Source of the DNA: Paenibacillus woosongensis
GTDB lineage: Bacteria; Bacillota; Bacilli; Paenibacillales; Paenibacillaceae
Reading direction: 5' to 3'
NCBI RefSeq assembly: GCF_009725165.1
Contig: NZ_WNZW01000001.1
Span: 1-64,000 of the forward strand
DNA length: 64,000 nt
Shown piece by piece: positions 1 through 8,111 of this stretch; positions within the stretch are counted from its first letter, which is position 1; each line of letters begins with the position of its first letter. The notes beneath the pieces are model-generated. The model did no database searches, had not been told where the DNA came from, and saw only the letters and a program-made list of their open reading frames with translations. A program made the translations under genes and the position numbers.

Positions 1-134
1 GTATAAAGGCGTAATGACAGGGAGCGGCAGCGATTTGATGTGGCTGGGCGATGATCCCGATTTATACACCGGTTTGGAATTGAAGTCCAAATCCCATAAT
101 GGCAATGTGCTGACCGATATGCTGGATGTGGTCC
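1..134. other. Window-edge segment of unclear coding strand
   Basis: This stretch is open on both strands in register. The plus reading looks somewhat more protein-like (charged and hydrophobic residues alternating), but it runs straight into the pyrimidine tract that begins at 138. The ylqH-type gene expected downstream of a ylqG-like gene is not seen here. I do not recognise a product. It may be the end of an unrelated gene, or sequence across a rearrangement or assembly join. Confidence 0.25.
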
Positions 135-1541
135 TTACTTTCCCCTCTTCCTCCCTTTTTCTCTTTTTCTCTTCTTCTTTTTTCTCTTTTCCTTCCCGGG
201 CCTCTGCTGTCGTCCTTCTGCCGCCCCCTTCGCTCTCCTCGTTCCGCCTCTGCCGGCCGGTCTGCGGCCGCCCGCCCCGCTGCCGCCTGGCGCCTCCGCG
301 CCTCCGGCGGCAGCCCGCTGCGCCGCGCCTGCGGCTGGCGGCGCCTCCTGCGCGCTGCTTGGCGCAGCGCGCAGCACTTGCTGCTCGTGCTCCGCACCGA
401 GCAGCTTGAGCACGCGTCCCACCCACGGCTCCGCCTCGGGGGCGGGACGCGTCAGCAGCGCGGGCGAAGGCCCTGCGGGCACTTCGCCTTGCGCTTGCGC
501 CTGCGCTGCAGGCGCCGCCGCCGCAGGCATAGCGGCAGCGGTGCCTGCAGCGGCGGTTGGCGCGGCGGCCGGGCTCTGCTGCGGTGCGCTGCTGGCCGCG
601 CCGCGCTCCGCCGCAGCTGCTCCGCCTGGCAGCGATATGGCGGCGCGCAGCTCATGCAGCATCTGCTGCAGCTTGCCTGCCAGCGCTTCAGCAGATGGCC
701 CTGCGCTTGGCATTGCAGCCTGTCCGCCCTGCGCCGCTTGCCCGGCTGGCAATCCGCCTGCCGGGCTGCCAGCAGTTGCCGCCGCGTGAGCCAAAGACGA
801 CGAAGCATTGCCAGCATGAGCCTGGCTTGACACTGCATTGCCTGTTTGAGCGTTCGGTTGGCCAGCCCACGCCTGCCCCTGCGCTTGAGCCGGTAACGCC
901 CGATTTCCAGCAGCCTCCTTGGCCCCATTCGCTTCCGCCGAACGCACTAAATTACTGAGTAATTCCTCCAGCGTGGTTAACAGCTCATGAAGCGGCGGGC
1001 CGAATACAGCCTGATGCAGTCCCGCCACCGTCTCTCCGGTCATAGGAAGTCCCCGTCCCAGTGCAATTCCCGCTGCTTGAATCCATTCCGACATCGGCAC
1101 GGCTTGCGGCTTATGTAAAGTTAACTGCTGAAGAGTGTGCAGGCTCTCTTTGGTTAAAGGCAGGCCGCTAGCCCGCATCATCTGCACCAGCTCACGGTTT
1201 GCCGCCGTATCCTCCAGTCCCATAGCGGCCAGGGCATTCGCTAAAGAAGCAGCGGACATCGGTGCGGCCGTGTTGGAGCCGACAGGTTTTAATACGGCCA
1301 ACCCGTCAGCTGACGGCTGCTGAACCTGCAGCAGCGTCGTTTCCCCTTGGCGAAGCGGCGTCTCCAGGGCGGCGTGAAGCTTCACGCCCTGCACCTGTAT
1401 GACCGCTTCCTGTCCATCCTCCGAGACACTTAGCACAGTCCCTCTCACGATTTGCCCCGTTTTAAGTTCTAACGCCCGAGGTTCTCCCGGCCGGGAATCT
1501 CCCATAAGACTGCGCATCAGCGGTCCGATATTCATGAGCAT
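135..1541 (-). CDS. YlqG/FliK-like protein, C-terminus probably lost
   Basis: The N-terminal part (about residues 1-240) is well behaved: a small beta-rich domain containing LKTGQIVRGTVL, followed by helical segments. A long Ala/Gly/Pro/Gln-rich linker follows, then a short segment with WVGRVLKLLGAEHEQQ near residue 375. This resembles the hypothetical protein YlqG found downstream of rnhB in Bacillus, itself related to flagellar hook-length proteins. The family normally ends in a conserved C-terminal domain. Here the last 70 or so residues are low-complexity Ala/Gly, then Lys/Arg, encoded by the polypurine strand, so the true domain appears to be missing or frameshifted. It lies 110 bp downstream of rnhB in the same direction. 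Function unknown. Confidence 0.55.
   Translation of the reverse strand: MLMNIGPLMRSLMGDSRPGEPRALELKTGQIVRGTVLSVSEDGQEAVIQVQGVKLHAALETPLRQGETTLLQVQQPSADGLAVLKPVGSNTAAPMSAASLANALAAMGLEDTAANRELVQMMRASGLPLTKESLHTLQQLTLHKPQAVPMSEWIQAAGIALGRGLPMTGETVAGLHQAVFGPPLHELLTTLEELLSNLVRSAEANGAKEAAGNRALPAQAQGQAWAGQPNAQTGNAVSSQAHAGNASSSLAHAAATAGSPAGGLPAGQAAQGGQAAMPSAGPSAEALAGKLQQMLHELRAAISLPGGAAAAERGAASSAPQQSPAAAPTAAAGTAAAMPAAAAPAAQAQAQGEVPAGPSPALLTRPAPEAEPWVGRVLKLLGAEHEQQVLRAAPSSAQEAPPAAGAAQRAAAGGAEAPGGSGAGGRRPAGRGGTRRAKGAAEGRQQRPGKEKRKKKKRKREKGRKRGK
138..197 (+). repeat. 60-nt uninterrupted polypyrimidine tract
   Basis: Every base from 138 to 197 on the plus strand is C or T, so the minus strand is pure purine. 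In the minus-strand gene it is read as the Lys/Arg-rich tail of the FliK-like protein. Such tracts can form triplex DNA, slip in replication, and are frequent breakpoints in assemblies. Its position exactly at the degenerate end of the neighbouring gene is suggestive. Confidence 0.8.
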
Positions 1542-1650
1542 CCTCCTGTATTCACATCAATGATACGGAAAACCCGCCTTACTCAAGACGGGTCTAGTAA
1601 GAAGCGTAAAACGTTGTGCAGTGCGCTTACCTTTAGAAGCTTACTTGTCT

Positions 1651-2271
1651 TTAAAACAACGTCTGTTCCTGTACGAATAAATTGCGCATAAAACTCTTGC
1701 GATGCATGGGTGTTGGACCAAGAGCCTGTATCCGTTCCCGATGCAGCTTGGTCGCATAACCTTTATGCGCGGCGATGCCGTATTCCGGATATCGAACATC
1801 CCACTCGCCTTCGCATAATCGATCTCGAGTTACTTTTGCCACGATCGAGGCCGCGGCGATAGACTGGCTTACCGCATCCCCTTTTATCACCGCCAGCTGC
1901 TCGATATCGACGTCGACCTTCTCCGCATCAATGAGCAGAAAATCCGGCTTAATTGCAAGCTGCTCTACCGCATGCTTCATTGCCAGGCGTGTTGCCTGTT
2001 TGATATTAAGACGGTCAATAGTTTCCGCATCGATGAATCCCGTGCCTACGGCCAGCGCTTCTTTCATAATTATATCGAACAATTTCTCACGCTTTTTTGC
2101 AGTCAGCTTCTTGGAATCATTAACTTCTTCTAATATTAATCCATGCGGTAAAATAACTGCTGCAGCGACGACATCACCGAACAGGCAGCCCCGGCCGACC
2201 TCGTCGATTCCCGCAATATACTGGAACGAGCGCTGCCAATATTCTTTTTCATAAGTTAGTAAATCACTCAT
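1651..2271 (-). CDS. rnhB: Ribonuclease HII
   Basis: RNase HII cleaves the RNA strand of RNA/DNA hybrids and initiates removal of misincorporated ribonucleotides. The start is set at 2271 because AAGGAGG lies just upstream of that ATG; an earlier in-frame ATG at 2322 lacks this. The product is about 206 aa, near the usual size. Acidic active-site residues are visible in GIDEVGRG (D and E), in LLIDAEKVDVD and in the SIVAKVTRDRL segment. The signature after GRG reads CLFGD rather than the usual PLAGP-like sequence, though the catalytic positions are kept. It is the last recognisable conserved gene of the rplS-lepB-rbgA-rnhB neighbourhood. Confidence 0.93.
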   Translation of the reverse strand: MSDLLTYEKEYWQRSFQYIAGIDEVGRGCLFGDVVAAAVILPHGLILEEVNDSKKLTAKKREKLFDIIMKEALAVGTGFIDAETIDRLNIKQATRLAMKHAVEQLAIKPDFLLIDAEKVDVDIEQLAVIKGDAVSQSIAAASIVAKVTRDRLCEGEWDVRYPEYGIAAHKGYATKLHRERIQALGPTPMHRKSFMRNLFVQEQTLF

Positions 2272-2400
2272 TATGCCTCCTTGTATTTGCAAACCCACCG
2301 TCCCAACAATACAACAAATCACACAAGCAAATTCCGTTCCCGTGTAAGGTTATATCAGTAATATCGGAAATTGCGCTTCAATTATATAGACTTTAGGCAA

Positions 2401-2430
2401 AATAAAAGGCCGGGGCGCTTCTCCCGGCCT
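2401..2430 (-). terminator. Rho-independent terminator after the TagO-like gene
   Basis: An AGGCCGGG/CCCGGCCT stem (2407-2414 with 2423-2430) is followed on the minus strand by a TTTTATTTT run. It begins ten bases after the stop codon of the TagO/WecA-like gene. Confidence 0.8.
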
Positions 2431-2439
2431 GACGTAAAT

Positions 2440-3417
2440 TTAAGTTTGGATAAGGAGCAGGATTATCGATGAAAGGCAAAGACAAGTGCTAATCAGCATT
2501 AAAAACATGACCGTTTGCCGGTGGGTGAGACCCGCCCGCAGCAAGCGATAATGCACCTGGCTCGCATCCGCCTCGTAAATGGACTTTCCTTGCAGGAACC
2601 GTTTGATCACAACAAAGATATTGTCGAATATCGGCACGCCAAGCGCCAATACAGGTATAAAGAGCGATAGTACCGTAGCTTGCTTAAATGCCCCATCCAG
2701 CGCGATTACCGCTAATATGAAGCCAAGAAACGTCGCCCCGGCATCCCCCATAAAGATTTTGGCTGGTGGCTTGTTGTAGCGCAGATAAGCCAGCGTTACC
2801 CCGACAAGGGTGATCGCCATGATGGCAGAAGTCGACTGTCCTTTAGTTAAAGCAACGATAAACAGGGTAATGGCAGAAATGGCCGATAGCCCGCCGGCCA
2901 GCCCGTCCAGGCCATCCGAGAAATTAATAACGGTCGTTACTCCGAAAATCCATAGAATCGTCAGAAGAAATTGCAATATGCCCGGCAGCACCACATATTC
3001 TCCGGAAAAAGGGTTAAAAAAACCTGTAAACGAAATGCCTGACGCATATACGATCACGGCAGCCGATACTTGAACGATCAGCTTGGGAAGAGCCGGAAAA
3101 TCCTTCCCTTTCGTCTTGTACCAATCATCGAGTGTACCGATGATCAGCAGCAATACTCCGCCGATAAATATCGCCAGCGTCTCCATGTTGAACTCTCTGC
3201 CGACAGCTAAATATGTAACAAAAAAGCCAATGAAAATAACATAGCTTGCCGTAAGCGGAATCGGCTCCCGGTGCAGCTTGCGCTCCACATCCTTCCGGGG
3301 TTTATCTACGAAATCGAGCCGAAAAGCCAATCTCCCGAACGGAGGAATAAGCAAATATACGATAAGAAACGACATGATTAACGAAATTACGTATAAAATG
3401 ATCAACACCACCATCAA
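2440..3417 (-). CDS. Undecaprenyl-phosphate GlcNAc-1-phosphate transferase (TagO/WecA type)
   Basis: This multi-pass membrane protein of 325 aa belongs to the MraY/WecA/TagO polyprenyl-phosphate sugar-1-phosphate transferase family. Visible family signatures are DDWYKTKGKD (acidic pair after a helix), NFSDGLDGLAGG, and KIFMGDAGATFLGF with its Mg-binding Asp. About ten hydrophobic helices are spread along the chain. Members transfer GlcNAc-1-phosphate from UDP-GlcNAc to undecaprenyl phosphate, the first step of teichoic acid or other cell-wall polymer synthesis. The sequence is closer to TagO/WecA than to MraY. It is inserted between rbgA and rnhB and has its own terminator. The exact polymer it serves cannot be told from this window. 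Confidence 0.85.
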   Translation of the reverse strand: MMVVLIILYVISLIMSFLIVYLLIPPFGRLAFRLDFVDKPRKDVERKLHREPIPLTASYVIFIGFFVTYLAVGREFNMETLAIFIGGVLLLIIGTLDDWYKTKGKDFPALPKLIVQVSAAVIVYASGISFTGFFNPFSGEYVVLPGILQFLLTILWIFGVTTVINFSDGLDGLAGGLSAISAITLFIVALTKGQSTSAIMAITLVGVTLAYLRYNKPPAKIFMGDAGATFLGFILAVIALDGAFKQATVLSLFIPVLALGVPIFDNIFVVIKRFLQGKSIYEADASQVHYRLLRAGLTHRQTVMFLMLISTCLCLSSIILLLIQT

Positions 3418-3507
3418 GTATAATCAACAAGATTATACAATCTTAACGGAGGATTGTCGATATTCTAGGTAACTCGCTGCCCAGGCAGACCGTACTTTTC
3501 ATCTAAC

Positions 3508-3539
3508 AAAATAACCGCCTTCCCTTGTGGGAAGACGGT
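3508..3539 (-). terminator. Terminator after rbgA
   Basis: An 11-bp stem, ACCGCCTTCCC with GGGAAGACGGT around a TTGT loop (3514-3539), is followed on the minus strand by TTATTTTG. It lies about 12 bases beyond the rbgA stop codon and ends the rplS-lepB-rbgA group. Confidence 0.85.
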
Positions 3540-3551
3540 CTAAGCATGGAT

Positions 3552-4415
3552 TCAGTATGGGGACTCCAGGGAATATCTTCCTAGCTTCCCGGCCCGAAGC
3601 TCGCGCAATAACACGCTGGAAGCTTTCTCAAGATCCACCCTTCCGCCGCTGACCAGACAGCCGCGCTTACGTCCTACGGCTTCCATTACGGCCACGATTT
3701 CATCCGGATTCTCAAAATCCTGCGGGGCCTCTTCGAGTTCGAATCGTTCAGCGAGCGGCTCCCAGTAATACTTCGCTAAATATTTTACCGCAAAAAAAGC
3801 AATATCCTCGATGTTCAGTATTTCTTCACGGATCGCCCCAGTCATTGCCAAGCGGTAACCCACGTTCTGATCTTCAAATTTCGGCCATAATATCCCCGGC
3901 GTATCGAGCAGTTCCATCTCCGTGCCTACCTTGATCCACTGCTGTCCCTTTGTAATGCCCGGCCGATCCCCGGTCGCCGCAATATTTCGCCCGGCCATCC
4001 GGTTGATCAGCGTGGATTTGCCGACGTTTGGAATTCCAACGATCAGCGCCCGGATCGCTCGCGGATTTACGCCCTTAGCCAGCTGCTTCTCGATCTTATC
4101 CTGAAGCAGTTCCCTGGCCATGGCCGGAATTTCCTTGACGCCCTGGCCTGTGGAAGCATCTATAGCCACAGCGGCATAGCCTTCTTGTTTGAAATAATCA
4201 ATCCATTCTCGCGTAACCGCCGGGTCTGCCAAATCCGCTTTATTGAGCAGGATCATCCGCGGCTTGCCCTGCAGTATGTCGTCAATCATTGGATTGCGGC
4301 TAGACAACGGCAGTCTCGCATCCACCAGTTCTATTGCGACATCGATCAGCTTCAGCTTCTCCTGAATCTGACGGCGCGCTCTTGTCATATGTCCGGGAAA
4401 CCACTGTATCGTCAT
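3552..4415 (-). CDS. rbgA: Ribosome biogenesis GTPase RbgA (YlqF)
   Basis: RbgA is a circularly permuted GTPase needed for late maturation of the 50S subunit. The permuted motif order is visible: the G4 motif NKAD comes first (around residue 58), then G1 GIPNVGKST, then G3 DTPG. The N-terminus [15 protein letters not shown] is typical of the family, and the 287-aa length is normal. The ATG at 4415 is preceded by GAGGTGATG. It lies directly downstream of lepB and rplS, the usual Bacillus arrangement; the neighbourhood links it to ribosome assembly. Confidence 0.95.
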   Translation of the reverse strand: MTIQWFPGHMTRARRQIQEKLKLIDVAIELVDARLPLSSRNPMIDDILQGKPRMILLNKADLADPAVTREWIDYFKQEGYAAVAIDASTGQGVKEIPAMARELLQDKIEKQLAKGVNPRAIRALIVGIPNVGKSTLINRMAGRNIAATGDRPGITKGQQWIKVGTEMELLDTPGILWPKFEDQNVGYRLAMTGAIREEILNIEDIAFFAVKYLAKYYWEPLAERFELEEAPQDFENPDEIVAVMEAVGRKRGCLVSGGRVDLEKASSVLLRELRAGKLGRYSLESPY

Positions 4416-4454
4416 GTCATCACCTCAGTTCCCGTTGCTCCCGCTTCCGGGCAT

Positions 4455-5078
4455 TCATTTATGCTTAATCACTTTAATATCCTTCAAAGGCCAGAACACG
4501 AGATCCGCCCTCCCTACAATATCCTTGTAGGGTACAAAGCCGATTCGGCGGCTATCCGTACTGTTGGAGCGGTTATCTCCAAGCACGAAGATATGACCCT
4601 CCGGAACCGTGCTCTCTGGAACGAATTCATTCGGGAAATTTCCTTCTGTATTATAAAGCTGATTATTGTTATGCTTCTCATTTACGACATCTTTAATGTA
4701 AGTTTCGTCTACGACTTTCCCGTTTACCATTACCGTATCGCCTTCGACCTGAACCGTATCGCCAGGAACGCCGATGACCCGCTTAATGAAATCACGGCCC
4801 TGCGAAGGTACATGGAACACGACGACCTCGCCGTGCTTTGGTCCACGGATATCATAAAGAATTTTGTTAACGATGATTCTCTCGCTTGTATGAAAGTTAG
4901 GCTGCATCGACTCTCCATCCACAATAAAAGGAGCAAACAACAGCCAACGGATGACAAGAACCAGTACGACAGCAATTACTATCGCTTTTAGCCACTCCAA
5001 AGCCTCGTTTTTTTCTTTACTTGGCGGATCCTGCGCAGCGCCCGATTGACCCGTTTCCGATTGAAATTGCTGTTCCAT
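4455..5078 (-). CDS. lepB: Type I signal peptidase
   Basis: This membrane-bound protease removes signal peptides from exported proteins. The start at ATG 5078 is preferred: GTGAGG sits nine bases upstream, whereas the longer frame starts at a GTG inside that site. A charged, low-complexity N-terminus is followed by one transmembrane helix (about residues 28-48). The catalytic Ser lies in DGESMQPNF, and the general-base Lys in RDFIKRVIGVPGD. A C-terminal box containing GDNRSNSTDSR is also present. The length of about 207 aa fits Gram-positive SipS-like enzymes. Gene order rplS-lepB-rbgA is conserved in Bacillales. A terminator separates it from rplS, so expression may depend partly on read-through. 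Confidence 0.93.
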   Translation of the reverse strand: MEQQFQSETGQSGAAQDPPSKEKNEALEWLKAIVIAVVLVLVIRWLLFAPFIVDGESMQPNFHTSERIIVNKILYDIRGPKHGEVVVFHVPSQGRDFIKRVIGVPGDTVQVEGDTVMVNGKVVDETYIKDVVNEKHNNNQLYNTEGNFPNEFVPESTVPEGHIFVLGDNRSNSTDSRRIGFVPYKDIVGRADLVFWPLKDIKVIKHK

Positions 5079-5129
5079 AGTTCGCAACCTCACTTTGTCA
5101 TGGAATATGTAGCGTGACGACAGTCAGAA

Positions 5130-5165
5130 AAAATAGTAAAGGGGCTTGAATAATACAAGCCCCCC
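5130..5165 (-). terminator. Terminator/attenuator between rplS and lepB
   Basis: The stem GGGGCTTG/CAAGCCCC (5141-5148 with 5156-5163) is followed on the minus strand by TTTACTATTTTTTC. It lies just after the rplS stop codon and would reduce transcription of lepB and rbgA relative to rplS. Confidence 0.75.
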
Positions 5166-5180
5166 TTGATCGTTAACGAA

Positions 5181-5525
5181 TTAACGACGCACTTCTTTAA
5201 TTCTAGCTGCTTTACCGCGCAGTTCACGAAGATAGTATAGCTTCGCACGACGCACTTTACCACGGCGAGCCACTTCGATTTTATCGAGTTTCGGGGAATG
5301 AAGCGGGAAAGTTCTTTCCACGCCAACACCGTTAGAAATTTTACGAACTGTAAAAGTTTCACTGATTCCGCCGCCACGACGCTTAATTACAACACCTTCA
5401 AACAGCTGGATACGCTCACGAGATCCCTCGATAACCTTAACGAACACTTTCAAAGTGTCACCGGAACGAAAGCTCGGAATATCTTTGCGAAGTTGTTCTT
5501 GCGTAATCGCTTGTACGATATTCAT
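5181..5525 (-). CDS. rplS: 50S ribosomal protein L19
   Basis: L19 sits at the 30S-50S interface. The 114-aa product starts [19 protein letters not shown] and carries the family's [13 protein letters not shown] and [12 protein letters not shown] segments with a basic C-terminus ([17 protein letters not shown]). A strong AAGGAGGG precedes the ATG. trmD, which is normally its immediate upstream neighbour, is 6 kb away here because an accessory block has been inserted. A small GGAGAA/TTCTCC hairpin lies in the 5' leader around 5563-5582. Bacilli are known to have an L19 leader RNA, but I cannot confirm homology. Confidence 0.97.
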   Translation of the reverse strand: MNIVQAITQEQLRKDIPSFRSGDTLKVFVKVIEGSRERIQLFEGVVIKRRGGGISETFTVRKISNGVGVERTFPLHSPKLDKIEVARRGKVRRAKLYYLRELRGKAARIKEVRR

Positions 5526-5705
5526 CTATGACTCCCTCCTTCCACTCAGGTGTTCTTGCCTCTTCCGGAGAACCCATTGTTCTCCCTCATCATCCGCAGC
5601 GGACCACCGAATTCACAACAAGAAAAATTTTATCACATTTAACCAGCGTTAGCAAGTTAAATTAAGAGCTTCTGACACCCTTATTATTAAGGATAAAAGA
5701 TAGAT

Positions 5706-6914
5706 TTAATGCAATGGCTTTTCCTTGAATTCGTCGAGCCAATAATTATAATATTCATTCTCCCAAGTTGTCCCATCGTAGTATTCAACCTCTTTTACAC
5801 AAGAAAGGACAGTTTTAATTCCTAGGTTCTCATGAATAGACCAACCTTTGCCTTTACCGAAGGTAGCATTCGTTACTATGTTAACATTCTCCGCATATCC
5901 TTCATAAGCATAATCGCCTTCAGATGAGTATTGATTTCTGATTTTTACCGGTAATCCATTAGAATCAAATCCCAAACTAACAACCACCATATTCTTAACT
6001 GTCTTATTAGATTTGTTTCTAACTATTACTTGTATCATATCAGGATACAACGCTTTATATTCGGTACTCTGGATTTTAATACTTGCTTTTTCTACAATAA
6101 CCTCTTGTTTATCTTTTGCTTCTTGCATCTTTATTTTTCTTTCATTTTCAATTTGCTCTTCTTTTTTCTTTTCATAGACAGATTTTTTTGCGATTAAATC
6201 AGAATCATTTTGCATGACGCTTAATCCTTGATTTATTTCATTTAGTGCTTCTTCAAATTTATTATTGGATGCAGCTTTTTCAGCATTTTTAAGAATAATA
6301 TTCTTATATTCACTCGAAGATTTTTCAATTAAATCGTTCGCAATTTCATAATTCTTGGAATCATCCTCTGAAACTTTTTTTAATTCAACAAGTGCATCTT
6401 TAATATTATTACTTTTTATTAGTTCATTACCTGCTTTAAATGCTATTCTGGAATCATTTAAAGAGTTTATTTTATTCTGAACTTCAGAAACTTTAGAAGT
6501 AAGTAATTTCGTTTTCTCTATAGTATTTATTTTGCTTATGGCATTATCAAAATTAATTTTCTCATTTTCAAAATCTTGCTGGATTTTAATGAGGTCCGAT
6601 TCAAGATATGTTTCCACCTCAGTTTCCCTTTTTGTGTTTCCTTTGATTTCCTTATTGTAAATATCTATTGCATCCTTATAACTACTTTCTTGAATAGATT
6701 TCTTAAATGTATGTATAGGATTGCTATTAACCAAATATAGTACACCTGCAACCAAAATAACTACAGCTAATGAACTTGATAAATATAACCATTTTCTGTT
6801 CTTCAAAGAAAACAATTTCCGATTATTATTACTAACACCGATTTTTGACCCGCACTTGTTACAGAATAAACTTTCATCAGATAACTCATGACCACAATTA
6901 TTGCATTTTGTCAT
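5706..6914 (-). CDS. Zinc-ribbon membrane protein with coiled-coil region, function unknown
   Basis: The 402-aa chain starts with a zinc ribbon: CNNCGHELSDESLFCNKCG has two CxxC knuckles. One transmembrane helix follows at about residues 43-62. A long Lys/Glu/Asn-rich helical region (about 70-270) may hold TPR-like or coiled-coil repeats. The last 120 residues form a beta-rich, Trp/Tyr-rich domain like those on secreted zinc-ribbon proteins (possibly DUF5780 type; not confirmed). The C-terminal part is expected outside the membrane. Codon use is far more AT-rich than the flanking rplS and trmD genes, which suggests horizontal acquisition. A GGAGGG ribosome site precedes the ATG. No function can be assigned. 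Confidence 0.75.
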   Translation of the reverse strand: MTKCNNCGHELSDESLFCNKCGSKIGVSNNNRKLFSLKNRKWLYLSSSLAVVILVAGVLYLVNSNPIHTFKKSIQESSYKDAIDIYNKEIKGNTKRETEVETYLESDLIKIQQDFENEKINFDNAISKINTIEKTKLLTSKVSEVQNKINSLNDSRIAFKAGNELIKSNNIKDALVELKKVSEDDSKNYEIANDLIEKSSSEYKNIILKNAEKAASNNKFEEALNEINQGLSVMQNDSDLIAKKSVYEKKKEEQIENERKIKMQEAKDKQEVIVEKASIKIQSTEYKALYPDMIQVIVRNKSNKTVKNMVVVSLGFDSNGLPVKIRNQYSSEGDYAYEGYAENVNIVTNATFGKGKGWSIHENLGIKTVLSCVKEVEYYDGTTWENEYYNYWLDEFKEKPLH

Positions 6915-7328
6915 GTACTACAATCCCTCCAACCTAATATTTGCCATTATCATATCACTTGCGACAAATTAGGTCTATGGAATTATGTAAATAACAGAGC
7001 AGTAGTCCAGAGAAACTATTTTAATGTAACGATCGTGACTTTAGAATTCTTTTCAGTTCATATAAATGGAGTATGTTGCAGCCCCTCATAGGCTATCGCT
7101 TAGATAAAACACAGTAAAAAAGGTTTTTGAATGGTTAGTTTGCCGATAATATGCCAACATTTGTATAGTGTGATTGATGTTGCTCGTTACGTCCTCACAT
7201 TGAGAAGATCCTCATTAGCGGCAAACTGCTGAAAATCTCCAGTGTTTGCTTATACCTTTCTAAAGTATAAGATGAAACGTTCTTTACTACGAACTTTCAA
7301 TGAAATCCTTTGATGCAAATTTAAGTAA
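6915..7328. other. Gene-poor AT-rich spacer
   Basis: I see no convincing coding sequence here. The only open frame (6888-7091 plus) has no ribosome site and no recognisable composition. The stretch probably contains the promoter of the zinc-ribbon gene, but no clear minus-35/minus-10 pair stands out. Confidence 0.5.
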
Positions 7329-7374
7329 AAAAATCACACCCTTCTGGATTTAATAATCCGTTAGGTTGTGATTT
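7329..7374 (-). terminator. Terminator downstream of tRNA-Pro
   Basis: AAATCACA (7331-7338) pairs with TGTGATTT (7367-7374), with a smaller inner GGATT/AATCC stem. The minus strand continues into TTTTTTTACTT. It is placed to end a transcript carrying tRNA-Pro. Confidence 0.7.
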
Positions 7375-7403
7375 GCAAGTGCAAAAATGAGTCTCGGGTT
7401 GAC

Positions 7404-7431
7404 CACTATCTAAAGTTACCTTTAGATAGTG
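7404..7431. repeat. Perfect 11-bp inverted repeat
   Basis: CACTATCTAAA (7404-7414) and TTTAGATAGTG (7421-7431) form a perfect stem around a 6-nt loop. Weaker GGGT/ACCC pairing lies outside it. It lies between tRNA-Pro and its terminator and has no U-run of its own. It could be a processing stem or a scar of an inserted element. Confidence 0.65.
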
Positions 7432-7458
7432 ACCTAAACCCTTAATGTAAAGGCTTAA

Positions 7459-7532
7459 TCGGAGTAGCGGGATTCGAACCCACGGCCTCACCCACCCCAA
7501 GGGTGCGCGCTACCTGACTGCGCCATACCCCG
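7459..7532 (-). tRNA. tRNA-Pro (anticodon GGG)
   Basis: Read on the minus strand, CGGGGTA (7532-7526) pairs with TACTCCG to close the acceptor stem. The anticodon stem CACCC/GGGTG encloses loop TTGGGGT, giving anticodon GGG. The T-arm contains GTTCGAATC, and the D-arm contains AGTCAGGTAGC. The 3' CCA is not encoded: the base after the stem is A, followed by TTAAG. A 5' half of the same tRNA is repeated near 9784-9820, so this gene may mark one end of an old insertion. Confidence 0.92.
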
Positions 7533-7749
7533 ATTTTATAAACGTTATTTTTAGCGTTATGTAAGCAATCGTCATACGCAGTACCGTCATTATACCGTAC
7601 AGGCGCTCATCCATGCAATACCTATAGACGCACCCTTGCGTTATTTATATATAGAAGAAACACGATCCTTTCCGTGTACAGGTGTCGAGATTGTCAAGCC
7701 ACTCTTACGGAGCGAGCCCCATGTTGTAGTTACCACTACCTCAATATCA

Positions 7750-7866
7750 GCAGCATACAAAGAAATGAAGACGCTTTTGAAGCGCTAAAGAAATTGAAGA
7801 GACTATTCTATAATATCTGATACAGATTACGAGGAAAAGCGCAAAGAACTACTCTCCCGCATTTAA
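7750..7866 (+). pseudogene. Frameshifted remnant ending in a SHOCT domain
   Basis: The plus frame around 7758-7815 gives EDAFEALKKLKRLFYN. After a shift of one base near 7811 it continues as ISDTDYEEKRKELLSRI and stops at 7866. Together these match the short C-terminal SHOCT domain pattern (a leucine-rich helix, then Asp/Glu-Tyr/Phe-xx-K-K-xx-LL). No upstream start or body of the gene survives. A CAGACCC/GGGTCTG hairpin at 7880-7910 may be its old terminator. Confidence 0.55.
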
Positions 7867-8053
7867 CGGAAAAAAGGCGCAGACCCAACGAATTTTACTC
7901 CGCGGGTCTGTGTCCTTCGGAGGTCATCAGGACTTGAAATGTCAGCGAATAGTCTGAATTAATGCATGTCACCGCTGGACGTCGTATGCGGACGAAAGGA
8001 CTCCTTTTGGTAAATGCGCAGGATTGCGAATCACCTCCGTTTCTATGAACGCG

Positions 8054-8087
8054 AAAAAGACTCCGCTTATACTAACGGAGTCTTTTC
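8054..8087. terminator. Bidirectional terminator after the acyltransferase
   Basis: AAAAGACTCCG (8055-8065) pairs perfectly with CGGAGTCTTTT (8076-8086). It has A on one side and T on the other, so it can act in both directions. It lies 25 bases beyond the stop of the minus-strand acyltransferase gene. Confidence 0.85.
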
Positions 8088-8111
8088 TACAATGATAACC
8101 AAGCCCTATAA

